A stretch of DNA of 64,000 bases from Flammeovirgaceae bacterium UBA2338 (GTDB lineage Bacteria > Bacteroidota > Bacteroidia > Cytophagales > Cyclobacteriaceae), in contig DDUM01000027.1 in assembly GCA_002344795.1 (NCBI GenBank), forward strand, positions 102,695 through 166,694, written 5' to 3'. Under the pieces are notes generated by a model. It was given only the letters and a program-made list of their open reading frames with translations, made no database searches and had not been told where the DNA came from. How positions within the stretch are numbered: the stretch's first letter is position 1; each line of letters begins with the position of its first letter. A program made the translations under genes and the position numbers. Below, in pieces: positions 14,715 through 22,841 of the stretch.

Positions 14715-16694
14715 CTAATTATCGAGTACTTTAAACTCTACTCGCCTATTTAATTCTCTACCATCCTTTTCATCATCATTGCTGGCAATTGGCCTTTCTT
14801 CACCATAACCTACTGTTGTCACTCTCCTGGTGTCTATCCCTTTAGACACCAAAAAATCCTTAACGGCATTAGCTCTTTTCAGTGACAATTTCATGTTAAA
14901 TGCTGCACTGCTTACATTATCCGTATGCCCTGCTATTTCAATCCTAACTCTTTCATTCTGCTTGAGCATATTTTCAAGCTTATTCAGTTCGCTATAAGAT
15001 GCATCTTTAAAAGTAGCTTTACCATAATCAAAATAGATGTTACGCAATATCGAAACTGTTCCCACTTCTAATTTCTTCATGAGCACAGTTATAGAAGCAC
15101 TTCGCTCAAATTCAGAAGCTCCTCTTATTTCAACTGTAAAATTCTGAAACGCGTACCCATCACTTTCAACCGAAAGGGTATACTCATCAATTTCTGGTGA
15201 CTTCACTGCAAATATATATACACCAGGAGCCTCTGTCCTGAATCCCGAAACAGTATTATCTGTTACTCTCTGTAATTTTACCTTCGCCTCAACGGGTTCT
15301 TTTGTATCATAATCCTTTACACTTACCTCATATTGTAAAGGCACCAATTCCTTTTCCTCGGTCGGTGGAGTACCCTTTGGTGTGGTTATTATATAAATAT
15401 CCGAATAGCCCATTCCATCATCGCGAACTGAGGAGTAATATCCACGCTCACCATCCTTTGAACCAACATAATAAATATCATCTTCAGGAGTATTCATAGG
15501 ATATCCCAAATTCTCCGCCTCCGTCCATTCATTTTTCTTTGCATTTACCAGGGTGCTCTTGAAAATATCAAATCCTCCCATACCTTTTCTTCCTTGTGAA
15601 GAATAGTATAAAGTGGTGTTATCATAATCTATAAACGGACTATCTTCATCCCGGTCAGTGTTAATATTTGGGCCAAGATTTTTAACTTTTGCCCATTCAC
15701 CAACTCCATTCTTGGTGGCCACATAAATATCCGATCCACCCAATCCACCCAGGCGATTACTTGCAAAGTATAACGAGTTTCCATCTGCCGAGAGTGACAC
15801 TGAGGTTTCTCTATAATTAGAATTTACATCACCTGGTAGTGGTTCTGGTAAAGACCATGTCCCATCTTTCTGGCGAGTTGTTACATAAATATCTCCGGCA
15901 TTTACATCTTTATATATAAACAACGTATTTCCATCTGCAGAAAGAGCAAGATTCGAATCGTTAAAGGGCGTGTTCACCTTATCACCAATGTTTTGTGCCC
16001 TGCTCCATTCTCCATCTACCTTCGTAGAAGTAAAAATATCTTCATAGGGTTTATTATCATCTGCGACATCCTCATTCAGATTTCCCTCTCTTCTGCGGGA
16101 AGTAAAAACGAGTTCATCTTCGTTTTCATTTACCACCGGGGCATAGTCATCAAATTCAGAGTTAATTTCTCTACCAAGGTTAACAATGGAATAATCTCTG
16201 GGATTGGCCACAAACTCCTTTCCATTGTTGCACTCAAAAATCTTCCGATCTACTTGTTCAATGTCAACTTTATCCTCACCCAAATACTCAGGATGAGCCT
16301 GAAGCCTTCTTTTATACAAGTTGTAAAATTTAATGGCTTTATCGAATTCTAATCCATATTGATATCCCTTTCCAATCAAATACTCCAAACCGAAACTAAA
16401 TTCGGGATTCTGTCGGTATACCCTAAGAAAATATTTGGTAGACCTGGCCTTGCCTGTGGTAAGCAGGTGCATATTTCCTGCTCCATAATTGGCCTTGATA
16501 TTGGTTGTGTCAAAATTGGCAGCAATAACCATTAAATCAAGTGCATCATCCATAGCCTGGGTGGCTTCCATCATCAGCTCGGCCTGCTCCATATATAACG
16601 CAGATTGCTCTTTGTCCTGACTTTGAGCCGTTGCTTGATCAATAAATGCAATGAATACAGTGAAAAAAATCAGTATTCGGTAGATACTGTGCAT
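14715..16694 (-). CDS. PorE-like protein: TPR/PD40 repeats, CRD-like fold and OmpA domain
   Basis: A 659-residue envelope protein from the ATG at 16694; a longer frame to 16739 lacks a signal-like start. Order: signal peptide (ILIFFTVFIAFIDQATAQ), a TPR-like helical region to ~180, four or more PD40/WD40 blades (LALSADGNTLFI, SVSLSADGNSLYF, IDYDNTTLYYSSQ), a carboxypeptidase-regulatory-like domain (PVEAKVKLQR..TLSVESDGYAF), and an OmpA C-terminal domain (IYFDYGKATF, IAGHTDNVSS, NRRVEFKVLDN) that binds peptidoglycan. This domain order is that of PorE (PG1058), which tethers the T9SS to the cell wall, but similar proteins occur in several copies in Bacteroidota, so the exact paralogue is uncertain. 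It lies upstream of ubiE-porT. Confidence 0.82.
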   Translation of the reverse strand: MHSIYRILIFFTVFIAFIDQATAQSQDKEQSALYMEQAELMMEATQAMDDALDLMVIAANFDTTNIKANYGAGNMHLLTTGKARSTKYFLRVYRQNPEFSFGLEYLIGKGYQYGLEFDKAIKFYNLYKRRLQAHPEYLGEDKVDIEQVDRKIFECNNGKEFVANPRDYSIVNLGREINSEFDDYAPVVNENEDELVFTSRRREGNLNEDVADDNKPYEDIFTSTKVDGEWSRAQNIGDKVNTPFNDSNLALSADGNTLFIYKDVNAGDIYVTTRQKDGTWSLPEPLPGDVNSNYRETSVSLSADGNSLYFASNRLGGLGGSDIYVATKNGVGEWAKVKNLGPNINTDRDEDSPFIDYDNTTLYYSSQGRKGMGGFDIFKSTLVNAKKNEWTEAENLGYPMNTPEDDIYYVGSKDGERGYYSSVRDDGMGYSDIYIITTPKGTPPTEEKELVPLQYEVSVKDYDTKEPVEAKVKLQRVTDNTVSGFRTEAPGVYIFAVKSPEIDEYTLSVESDGYAFQNFTVEIRGASEFERSASITVLMKKLEVGTVSILRNIYFDYGKATFKDASYSELNKLENMLKQNERVRIEIAGHTDNVSSAAFNMKLSLKRANAVKDFLVSKGIDTRRVTTVGYGEERPIASNDDEKDGRELNRRVEFKVLDN

Positions 16695-16852
16695 GTTCAA
16701 AAAATGGTTTCGTACGAAATTTAACACAAAAATGGGCATTGCAATCGGAGCAATTTAATAAAATCTTCCACAAAGAAAGCTTAAAAACAGTCAGATAAGG
16801 TACCTTGGCCTTTTGTTTCGCCACATTCAACAGTAAGATTTTACGATTAAGG

Positions 16853-17452
16853 ATGAATATTAAGTCTGCTGAATTTATAATTAGCAATACCGATTTAAAT
16901 AAATGCCCTAAGCCTGATAAGCCTGAGTTTGCATTTATAGGGCGTTCCAACGTGGGGAAGTCTTCACTGATCAACCTGCTTACCCAACGCAAAGACTTAG
17001 CTAAAACATCGGGAAAGCCTGGAAAAACACAAACCATTAACCATTTTCTGGTAGATAAAGAGTGGTATTTGGTAGACCTGCCAGGATACGGCTATGCCGG
17101 TGTAAGCCGTACCGCCCGCAAAGGATGGGGGAAGATGATTGAAACGTACCTGCTCAATCGTGAAAATTTGTACTGCACTTTTGTTTTGGTGGATGCACGG
17201 CACGAGCCACAAAAAAAAGATATAGAATTCATCACATGGTTAGGAGAGAAGCAACTCCCGCTTTGTATCATTTTAACCAAAGCAGACAAACTCTCGCGTG
17301 TTGACCTGGCCAAATCCGAAAAGCAATACAAAAAGAAATTACTGGAGTCATGGGAAGAACTCCCTCCTCTATTTACTACTTCAGCTGAAAAGAAAATTGG
17401 GCGTGAAGATGTGCTTGATTTTATAGACAAAGCCATTAAAGGTCAACTCTAA
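16853..17452 (+). CDS. engB: Ribosome biogenesis GTP-binding protein EngB/YsxC
   Basis: A 199-residue TrmE-Era-EngA-EngB family GTPase required for assembly of the large ribosomal subunit. G1 GRSNVGKSS, G2 GKTQTIN, G3 DLPGYG with the YAGVS insertion of EngB, and G4 TKAD are all visible in order. The ATG at 16853 gives the family N-terminus (IKSAEFIIS, with PEFAFIGRSNVG following); a TTG at 16805 is in frame but would add unrelated residues. It is divergent from the PorE-like gene across 158 nt and followed by the DUF5606 gene after 35 nt. Confidence 0.95.
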   Translation: MNIKSAEFIISNTDLNKCPKPDKPEFAFIGRSNVGKSSLINLLTQRKDLAKTSGKPGKTQTINHFLVDKEWYLVDLPGYGYAGVSRTARKGWGKMIETYLLNRENLYCTFVLVDARHEPQKKDIEFITWLGEKQLPLCIILTKADKLSRVDLAKSEKQYKKKLLESWEELPPLFTTSAEKKIGREDVLDFIDKAIKGQL

Positions 17453-17487
17453 ATCCTTAATTTTACTTTTTAATAAAAAATATAGAC

Positions 17488-17928
17488 ATGAAGCTAAGTG
17501 AAATCGCAGCCATATCCGGTAAGGGAGGATTATTCAAAGTTTTAAAACCTGCCAAAGCAGGCCTCATTCTTGAATCCATGGATGATAACAAAACAAAGAT
17601 TATGGCTTCCGGATCCCATAAAGTTTCATTGCTTGAAGAAATATCCATTTATACCCATACCAAAGAAGGTACCATCCCACTTGAAGAGGTCTTAAAAAAA
17701 ATTCATAAAGACTTTGGCGATGACATTGGACTGGATGCCAATGCAGAGGGTAATGAGTTAAAGGCTTTTCTAAAGTCAATATTACCAGACTATGATGAAA
17801 ACAGAGTTTATGTTTCTGACATCAAAAAGCTGGTGAAATGGTACTCTGTGCTGCTTAAACATGCACCTGAGATTTTTGAAGAGAAAAAGGAAAAGGCTGC
17901 AAAAAAAGTCAAGAAAAAAGAAGACTAG
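17488..17928 (+). CDS. DUF5606 family protein
   Basis: A 146-residue cytoplasmic protein. The N-terminal half (LSEIAAISGKGGLFKVLKP, then LEEISIYTHTKEGTIPL) forms the DUF5606 domain, which resembles a small SH3-like or beta-barrel module. The second half is helical and ends in a strongly basic tail (EKKEKAAKKVKKKED). It is widely conserved in Bacteroidota without a known function. Linkage to engB and the basic tail would be compatible with RNA or ribosome association, but that is a guess. The stop shares four bases (CTAG) with the convergent fbp stop. Confidence 0.85.
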   Translation: MKLSEIAAISGKGGLFKVLKPAKAGLILESMDDNKTKIMASGSHKVSLLEEISIYTHTKEGTIPLEEVLKKIHKDFGDDIGLDANAEGNELKAFLKSILPDYDENRVYVSDIKKLVKWYSVLLKHAPEIFEEKKEKAAKKVKKKED

Positions 17929-18908
17929 AAGGACTGGGCTCGTTCTACCATTTTTTTTGAACCCACAAAGAATGGCACACGTTGGTGCAATGTTGTAGGT
18001 TGAATATCCAATATCCGTTTCTTCCCATCCGTAGCCATCCCCCCGGCTTGTTCTGAAATGAAAGCCAAAGCATTGCATTCGTACATCAAACGTAACTTCC
18101 CATTTGGATCTTTAGCGGTAGGAGGATAAATATAAATACCACCTTTCAAAAGATTGCGGTGAAAATCAGCGACAAGCGACCCAATATACCTCGCTGTCAT
18201 TTTATTATCCTTACAATCCTGCACATATTTTTTTACTGATTCGGGAAATGAGTTTGCCTGGCCTTCGTTGATAGAATATATTTTTCCATCTTCTGGCGCC
18301 TTCATATCAGGATGAGATAAGAAGAACTCACCTAACGACTGCTCAAATGTAAACCCATTTACTCCATGACCTGTGGTGTAAACCATCATAGTGGATGATC
18401 CGTATAAAATATAACCGGCAGCCACTTGCTCCGAACCTTTTTGTAAAATGTCCTCCTGCTGAATGGGTCCCCCTACTTTACTTATTCTTCTGAAAATAGA
18501 AAAAATAGTTCCGATAGATACGTTCACATCAATATTGGAAGAACCATCCAGCGGGTCGATAGCAATGACATATTTTCCATCATTGTTCAGATCCTCGTAA
18601 GACTCAGACTCTTCAGAGATCAAGGCACATACTTCCCCTCCTTTTTTAAGGGCCCTGGTAAATCGAATATCGGCCAACACATCTAATTTCTGCTGGTCAT
18701 CCCCTGCCATATTTTGTGACCCCAAAGGACCCATAATATCAATCAGTCCTGCTTTATTCACTTCGCGGTTTACCACCTTAGAAGCCAAAGCAATGTCTCG
18801 CAACAACTGAGAGAGCTCTCCGCTGGCAAATTGGAATTGTTCCTGATTGTTCTTGATAAAACGATCTAAAGTAAATCCAATCGATTGTGCTATTCTTGAA
18901 GCTTCCAT
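17925..18908 (-). CDS. fbp: Fructose-1,6-bisphosphatase, class 1
   Basis: Gluconeogenic step: hydrolyses fructose-1,6-bisphosphate to fructose-6-phosphate with Mg2+. The protein has 327 residues, the usual class 1 length. The metal-binding motif IDPLDGSSNID (about 119-129) is intact, preceded by the ISEESE acidic motif. ARYIGSLVADFHRNLLKGGIY is the sugar-binding region. The C-terminus HQRVPFFVGSKKMVE is typical. Single gene, divergent from the aspartate kinase gene across about 100 nt that contains a -7-like box for this strand. Confidence 0.97.
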   Translation of the reverse strand: MEASRIAQSIGFTLDRFIKNNQEQFQFASGELSQLLRDIALASKVVNREVNKAGLIDIMGPLGSQNMAGDDQQKLDVLADIRFTRALKKGGEVCALISEESESYEDLNNDGKYVIAIDPLDGSSNIDVNVSIGTIFSIFRRISKVGGPIQQEDILQKGSEQVAAGYILYGSSTMMVYTTGHGVNGFTFEQSLGEFFLSHPDMKAPEDGKIYSINEGQANSFPESVKKYVQDCKDNKMTARYIGSLVADFHRNLLKGGIYIYPPTAKDPNGKLRLMYECNALAFISEQAGGMATDGKKRILDIQPTTLHQRVPFFVGSKKMVERAQSF

Positions 18909-18975
18909 TTAATTAGGCCTGATTCTTAGTAGTACTCAATTTTGAACCTAAATTCGCGACTTATAGGTCTTCAAG

Positions 18976-18983
18976 CAAATATA
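18976..18983 (-). promoter_or_regulatory. Putative -7 promoter box for fbp
   Basis: On the minus strand the sequence reads TATATTTG followed by C, a perfect match to TAnnTTTG. It would place the fbp transcript start about 60 nt before its ATG. No clear -33 TTG box lies at the expected distance, so support is limited to this one motif. Confidence 0.35.
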
Positions 18984-19011
18984 GGACTGTTATTTGAATT
19001 CAGTTTAAAAG

Positions 19012-20277
19012 ATGAGGGTATTCAAGTTCGGGGGCGCTTCTGTAAGAAATGCCAATTCCATAAAAAAAGTGGCTACAATCATTCAATTCTATATTGACCA
19101 GCCTCTATTGATTGTGGTCTCCGCTATGGGAAAAACCACAAATGCGTTAGAACGACTCCTCAATTTAAAGAATGGAAACCTTGAGCATGAGCTTAATCAA
19201 ATCATAACTTATCACTCAATAATTATTGAGGAGCTTTTCGAAGGAAAGAATCCATTGGCAGAAGAACTCCGATCCATAAAATCGAATATTCTTGAGCAAC
19301 TTAAAAATACAGACTCAACACCAGAAGAACTATACGATCAGGTTGTCTCACAAGGAGAAATCATTTCAACTCTGGTTGTAAGTGCCTATCTGAAGAAAAT
19401 AGGGTTACCGTCTTTATGGAAAGATGCCAGGAAATATATTGTTACAGATGCTTCATTTTGTGAAGCGGTGGTTAACTGGGATCAAAGCAATAACTTAATA
19501 CAATCCTTAACAGATGTATTAAATAAAAGCATTGTGATTACGCAAGGGTTTATAGGTTCCACGAAAGATGGCCGTACTACTACTTTGGGGCGTGAAGGGT
19601 CAGATTTTAGTGCTGCAATATTTGCCTCTTGCCTTTCGGCAGAATCGGTTACTATTTGGAAAGATGTTCCCGGAGTGATGAGCGCTGATCCCAAAAGGCT
19701 TCCAGCTGCAATTACTTTTGAAGAGTTGCCCTTCAGAGAAGCTGCAGAAATGACTTACTATGGCGCTTCAGTTATCCATCCAAAAACAATCAAACCTTTA
19801 GCTAACCGCAATATTCCTCTTATTGTTAAGAGTTTTGATAATATTGATTTACCTGGAACCAGAATTCATAAATGCAAGATTGATCAACTTCCACCTTTAA
19901 TTGTTTTTAAGGATAACCAGTGCCTTATCTCATGCCAGGTCACAGACTATACTTTTATAGATGAATCACAAATAGGCATTATCTTCAGCGCCCTTTCTAC
20001 ACGTAACCTAAAAGTGAATATGATTCAAAATTCCGCAATCTCTTTCTCCTTTTGTCTGGATTTCAAGGAGGAGAAAGTGCTAGAGTTAATTGAAGAGCTT
20101 GGCAAAATTTTCGAAGTGTATTACAATACTGGGCTTACATTGATCACCATTAAAAACTATGACACCGACAGTTATAATAAGTATAAGAATCAAAAAAACG
20201 TGGTGCTGGAACAATCTTCAAGGTCAACTTTACAAGTACTGATCAAATCAACCCCTTTGATTGCAAGTGAGCAATAA
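19012..20277 (+). CDS. Aspartate kinase, monofunctional
   Basis: Phosphorylates aspartate, opening the pathway to lysine, methionine, threonine and diaminopimelate. The 421-residue protein starts with the kinase signature MRVFKFGGASV. Substrate motifs GFIGSTKDGRTTTLGREGSDFSA (about 178-200; the core is TTLGREGSD), VWKDVPGVMSADP-like TIWKDVPG, and EMTYYGASVIHPKTI follow. From about 300 to the end there are tandem ACT-like regulatory segments (FSALSTRNLKVNMIQNS). It has no homoserine dehydrogenase domain. The last 35 nt overlap the 3' end of the convergent phosphatase gene. Confidence 0.93.
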   Translation: MRVFKFGGASVRNANSIKKVATIIQFYIDQPLLIVVSAMGKTTNALERLLNLKNGNLEHELNQIITYHSIIIEELFEGKNPLAEELRSIKSNILEQLKNTDSTPEELYDQVVSQGEIISTLVVSAYLKKIGLPSLWKDARKYIVTDASFCEAVVNWDQSNNLIQSLTDVLNKSIVITQGFIGSTKDGRTTTLGREGSDFSAAIFASCLSAESVTIWKDVPGVMSADPKRLPAAITFEELPFREAAEMTYYGASVIHPKTIKPLANRNIPLIVKSFDNIDLPGTRIHKCKIDQLPPLIVFKDNQCLISCQVTDYTFIDESQIGIIFSALSTRNLKVNMIQNSAISFSFCLDFKEEKVLELIEELGKIFEVYYNTGLTLITIKNYDTDSYNKYKNQKNVVLEQSSRSTLQVLIKSTPLIASEQ

Positions 20278-20713
20278 ATCCATCCATCGATCTATCCAAA
20301 ATATCAAAAACCTCCTGAAAACCATCCTCACCACCATAGTAGGGGTCTGGAACCTCTTCACCCTCCTCAGTATCAAATTCTCTCATTAGTTTTACTTTAT
20401 TGCGCTGGGCTTGGTCATCAGTAAGTTGGAGAATGTTATTGTGGTTAGAGCGATCCATAGCGAGAATAAAATCAAAATAATCAAGGTCATCAGCACTTAA
20501 TTGTCTCCCGCGGTGATCTAAAATTACCCCGTTCTTTTCAGCGTTTCGTCTAGTTCTACTGTCGGGTAAATCACCAATATGGAAATTGGATGTTCCACAC
20601 GAGTCCACCCTCACGTTACTTTCAAGACCCGACAATTTCAATTTATGCCTTAAAATTCCCTCGGCCAGAGGAGACCTACAAATATTACCAAGACACACAA
20701 AAAGGACCTTCAT
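20243..20713 (-). CDS. Low-molecular-weight protein-tyrosine phosphatase
   Basis: A 156-residue LMW-PTP. The N-terminal P-loop VCLGNICRS contains the nucleophile C7 and R13 (C-x5-R-S). The general acid lies in DPYYGG, and DLPDSRTRR and ILAMDRSN are family segments. Such enzymes reverse tyrosine phosphorylation, sometimes of kinases in polysaccharide export; no such kinase is nearby. The C-terminal 12 codons overlap the end of the aspartate kinase gene in antisense, and both frames look intact. Confidence 0.93.
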   Translation of the reverse strand: MKVLFVCLGNICRSPLAEGILRHKLKLSGLESNVRVDSCGTSNFHIGDLPDSRTRRNAEKNGVILDHRGRQLSADDLDYFDFILAMDRSNHNNILQLTDDQAQRNKVKLMREFDTEEGEEVPDPYYGGEDGFQEVFDILDRSMDGFIAHLQSKGLI

Positions 20714-20854
20714 TACACTCAGTTTTACCGCAAATTAAAAGTATGAGAACTGTTACCAAAATGAATTATCGTGTATTCGACCCTGTATCGCATTTCTCTT
20801 TCACCTTTTTGTTGGGAAGCTCATTTCCATGGCTTTTCTTTTTCATTCCTTTAA

Positions 20855-20881
20855 TTGAGTTTAAAGTATTCATTAGATTTG
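20855..20881 (+). promoter_or_regulatory. Putative promoter for the enoyl-CoA hydratase gene
   Basis: TAGATTTG at 20874-20881 matches the Bacteroidota -7 consensus TAnnTTTG, and a TTG at 20855-20857 lies 16 nt upstream as a candidate -33 box. The ATG of the downstream gene is 23 nt after the -7 box. The 190-nt gap from 20714 to 20903 shows nothing else I can name. Confidence 0.45.
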
Positions 20882-20903
20882 GAATAGATTAACTGATTTT
20901 ACT

Positions 20904-21677
20904 ATGGAACTAATTAAAGTTACTGAGCAGCATGAGCCTAACGTTGCTCTAATAGAACTCAACAGGCCCAAAGAATTAAATGCATTGAATCCACAACTGA
21001 TGCAGGAAATGCGCGATGCATTGTTGGAGCTGGACAAAAATGACAACGTTAGGGCCATCATCATTACAGGAAATGAAAAAGCATTTGCAGCTGGAGCCGA
21101 TATCAAGCAAATGGCAGACAAAAGCGCCATTGATATGTTAATACTTGACCAGTTCAGCACCTGGGATCAAATAAGAAAAACCAAAAAGCCCATCATTGCA
21201 GCGGTTTCTGGTTTTGCCCTTGGTGGTGGCTGTGAACTGGCCATGACTTGTGATATGATCATCGCATCAGATACCGCAAAATTTGGTCAGCCAGAAATAA
21301 AATTAGGCGTAATACCTGGTGCTGGTGGTACACAACGACTTACCAAAGCAGTTGGCAAAGCAAAAGCCATGGAGTTGATCTTAACTGGGAGATTTATTTC
21401 TGCAGAAGAAGCACATTTTTATGGGCTCGTCAATAAAGTGGTGCCTGCGGAGATGTACATGAAAGAAGCTCTTCAGCTTGCGAAAGAGATTGCTCAGATG
21501 TCGCCTATTGCAGTGCAGTTAGGAAAAGAAGCCATCAACCGTTCCTTCGAAACCCAACTGGATGAAGGCCTGATGTTTGAACGAAAGAACTTCTACATGA
21601 CCTTTGCATCTGAAGATCAGAAAGAAGGAATGAGTGCTTTTATTGAAAAGAGGGCTCCAAAATTTATAGGGAAATAA
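20904..21677 (+). CDS. Enoyl-CoA hydratase/isomerase family protein
   Basis: A 257-residue crotonase-fold protein of fatty acid beta-oxidation or short-chain CoA metabolism. Oxyanion-hole segments are FAAGADIKQM (about 63-72) and ALGGGCELAM (about 110-119). The catalytic glutamates of true hydratases are present: E in GGGCELAM and E in QPEIKLGVIPGAGGTQRL. MELILTGRFISAEEA and YGLVNKVVP are further family blocks. Best match by eye is short-chain enoyl-CoA hydratase (crotonase). It is monocistronic, with its own promoter-like box and a terminator right after the stop. Confidence 0.93.
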   Translation: MELIKVTEQHEPNVALIELNRPKELNALNPQLMQEMRDALLELDKNDNVRAIIITGNEKAFAAGADIKQMADKSAIDMLILDQFSTWDQIRKTKKPIIAAVSGFALGGGCELAMTCDMIIASDTAKFGQPEIKLGVIPGAGGTQRLTKAVGKAKAMELILTGRFISAEEAHFYGLVNKVVPAEMYMKEALQLAKEIAQMSPIAVQLGKEAINRSFETQLDEGLMFERKNFYMTFASEDQKEGMSAFIEKRAPKFIGK

Positions 21678-21702
21678 AAAGGCTACCTGAAGCAGCCTTT
21701 TT
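21676..21702. terminator. Bidirectional terminator between the convergent echA-like and DUF6588 genes
   Basis: The stem AAAAAGGCT / AGCCTTTTT with a 9-nt loop gives a T-run on either strand. It overlaps the enoyl-CoA hydratase stop codon and lies 20 nt from the stop of the opposing gene. Confidence 0.8.
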
Positions 21703-21721
21703 ATTTCCTGTTTTTTAGTTT

Positions 21722-22741
21722 CTATCTTACACTAATTCCAAAACCAACTGTAAGTGCGCTGTACTTTTGCAGTGTGTAGTCTGCATGGAAAGTAAACACT
21801 GCTAACTTCAATCTCATACCTGCTGATGCACGAAATCCCGATGCCGCATAGCTCAAATCAACAGGGTCCTTTATGTTAGACCCTCCTATATCATAGGTGC
21901 CTAGCATAGCTAAATTAGATTTGGCAATGTTGTAGCCTAGACCTCCATAAAAAGTTACTACCGAAAATTTCTTGGAGGCAATCCCTTGAATAGTGGTGGA
22001 CTTTACCTCAAACAGTCCTCTTTGATCAGGATTTGCTGTTGGATCAAAAGCAACATCAAGTTTCATTTTTGTATAGCCAATTAATGCAGACAAATCAAAT
22101 GGCATATTTTTTAGGCCTGGGATATATTGCTTTACATCATGCATCACACCAATACCGAACAAATTGAATTTGCCATCATCACCCACATCTATCTTAGGCA
22201 CAAGTCTAAGTTTGATATCTGTTCCCTTAGGCAATCCAAATCCAAGTTGGAGCATTGCCGCAGGCATTTTATTTTCCAGGAATTTAACGTCTTCACCTAA
22301 CGCCAAACCACTTGGACCATCAAAATCATCGCTCGGATCACCAAGTGTACTATTTAAAGAAAATGTTGGAGGAGTATCAGGGCCTAAAACCGTTGGAATG
22401 TTACCATCACTTCTTGGATTCCCACTCCCATCTACTAGCGAAATATCTGTTAGTCCCAGAGCATTTACATCAAACATTTGTTCTGAGGATGGCACTTTCA
22501 TCAAGCTACCGGTAAATGTTAAGTCTACCCCAGCTACTTTGTGCGGTTTTGCCGTATTGTACCAACCCTGGTTCATTCCCAAACTGAATGCTTTAATGGC
22601 TGGCGAAATATAGGCGCCAATAAGTTTCTCTCCATCCTCAACACTTTCCTTCAGGAATTGATCAATGTCATCCTGGGCATTGGACTGGGAAATAAAGGTC
22701 AAGGATAACATGAGTATTAATAAGATACGTAGTCTTTTCAT
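21722..22741 (-). CDS. DUF6588 family outer-membrane protein
   Basis: A 339-residue protein with a signal peptide (ILLILMLSLTFISQSNAQ) and a mature part made of strand-rich, glycine-rich segments. The start of the mature chain (DDIDQFLKESVEDGEKLIGAYISP) and the stretch SLGMNQGWYNTAKPH are typical of the DUF6588 family. Later strands such as LQLGFGLPKGTDIKLRLVPK and the C-terminal YSALTVGFGISVR suggest a 12-14 strand barrel related to lipid transporters of the FadL type, although that relation is only by general appearance. Single gene. Confidence 0.75.
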   Translation of the reverse strand: MKRLRILLILMLSLTFISQSNAQDDIDQFLKESVEDGEKLIGAYISPAIKAFSLGMNQGWYNTAKPHKVAGVDLTFTGSLMKVPSSEQMFDVNALGLTDISLVDGSGNPRSDGNIPTVLGPDTPPTFSLNSTLGDPSDDFDGPSGLALGEDVKFLENKMPAAMLQLGFGLPKGTDIKLRLVPKIDVGDDGKFNLFGIGVMHDVKQYIPGLKNMPFDLSALIGYTKMKLDVAFDPTANPDQRGLFEVKSTTIQGIASKKFSVVTFYGGLGYNIAKSNLAMLGTYDIGGSNIKDPVDLSYAASGFRASAGMRLKLAVFTFHADYTLQKYSALTVGFGISVR

Positions 22742-22841
22742 GGTTGGTCATTTATTTGTCAATTTCTAAAATTAATAAAATATCGATTAAGAGCACTCTA
22801 TTGAGGTTATTTCAACTACCCAATGTTTTACGATTATATTT

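Noticed and set aside
20590..20892. A 100-codon plus-strand frame between the tyrosine phosphatase and enoyl-CoA hydratase genes
   Set aside because: Its first half is antisense to the phosphatase and the rest is low-complexity hydrophobic sequence that ends at the promoter box; no recognisable family.
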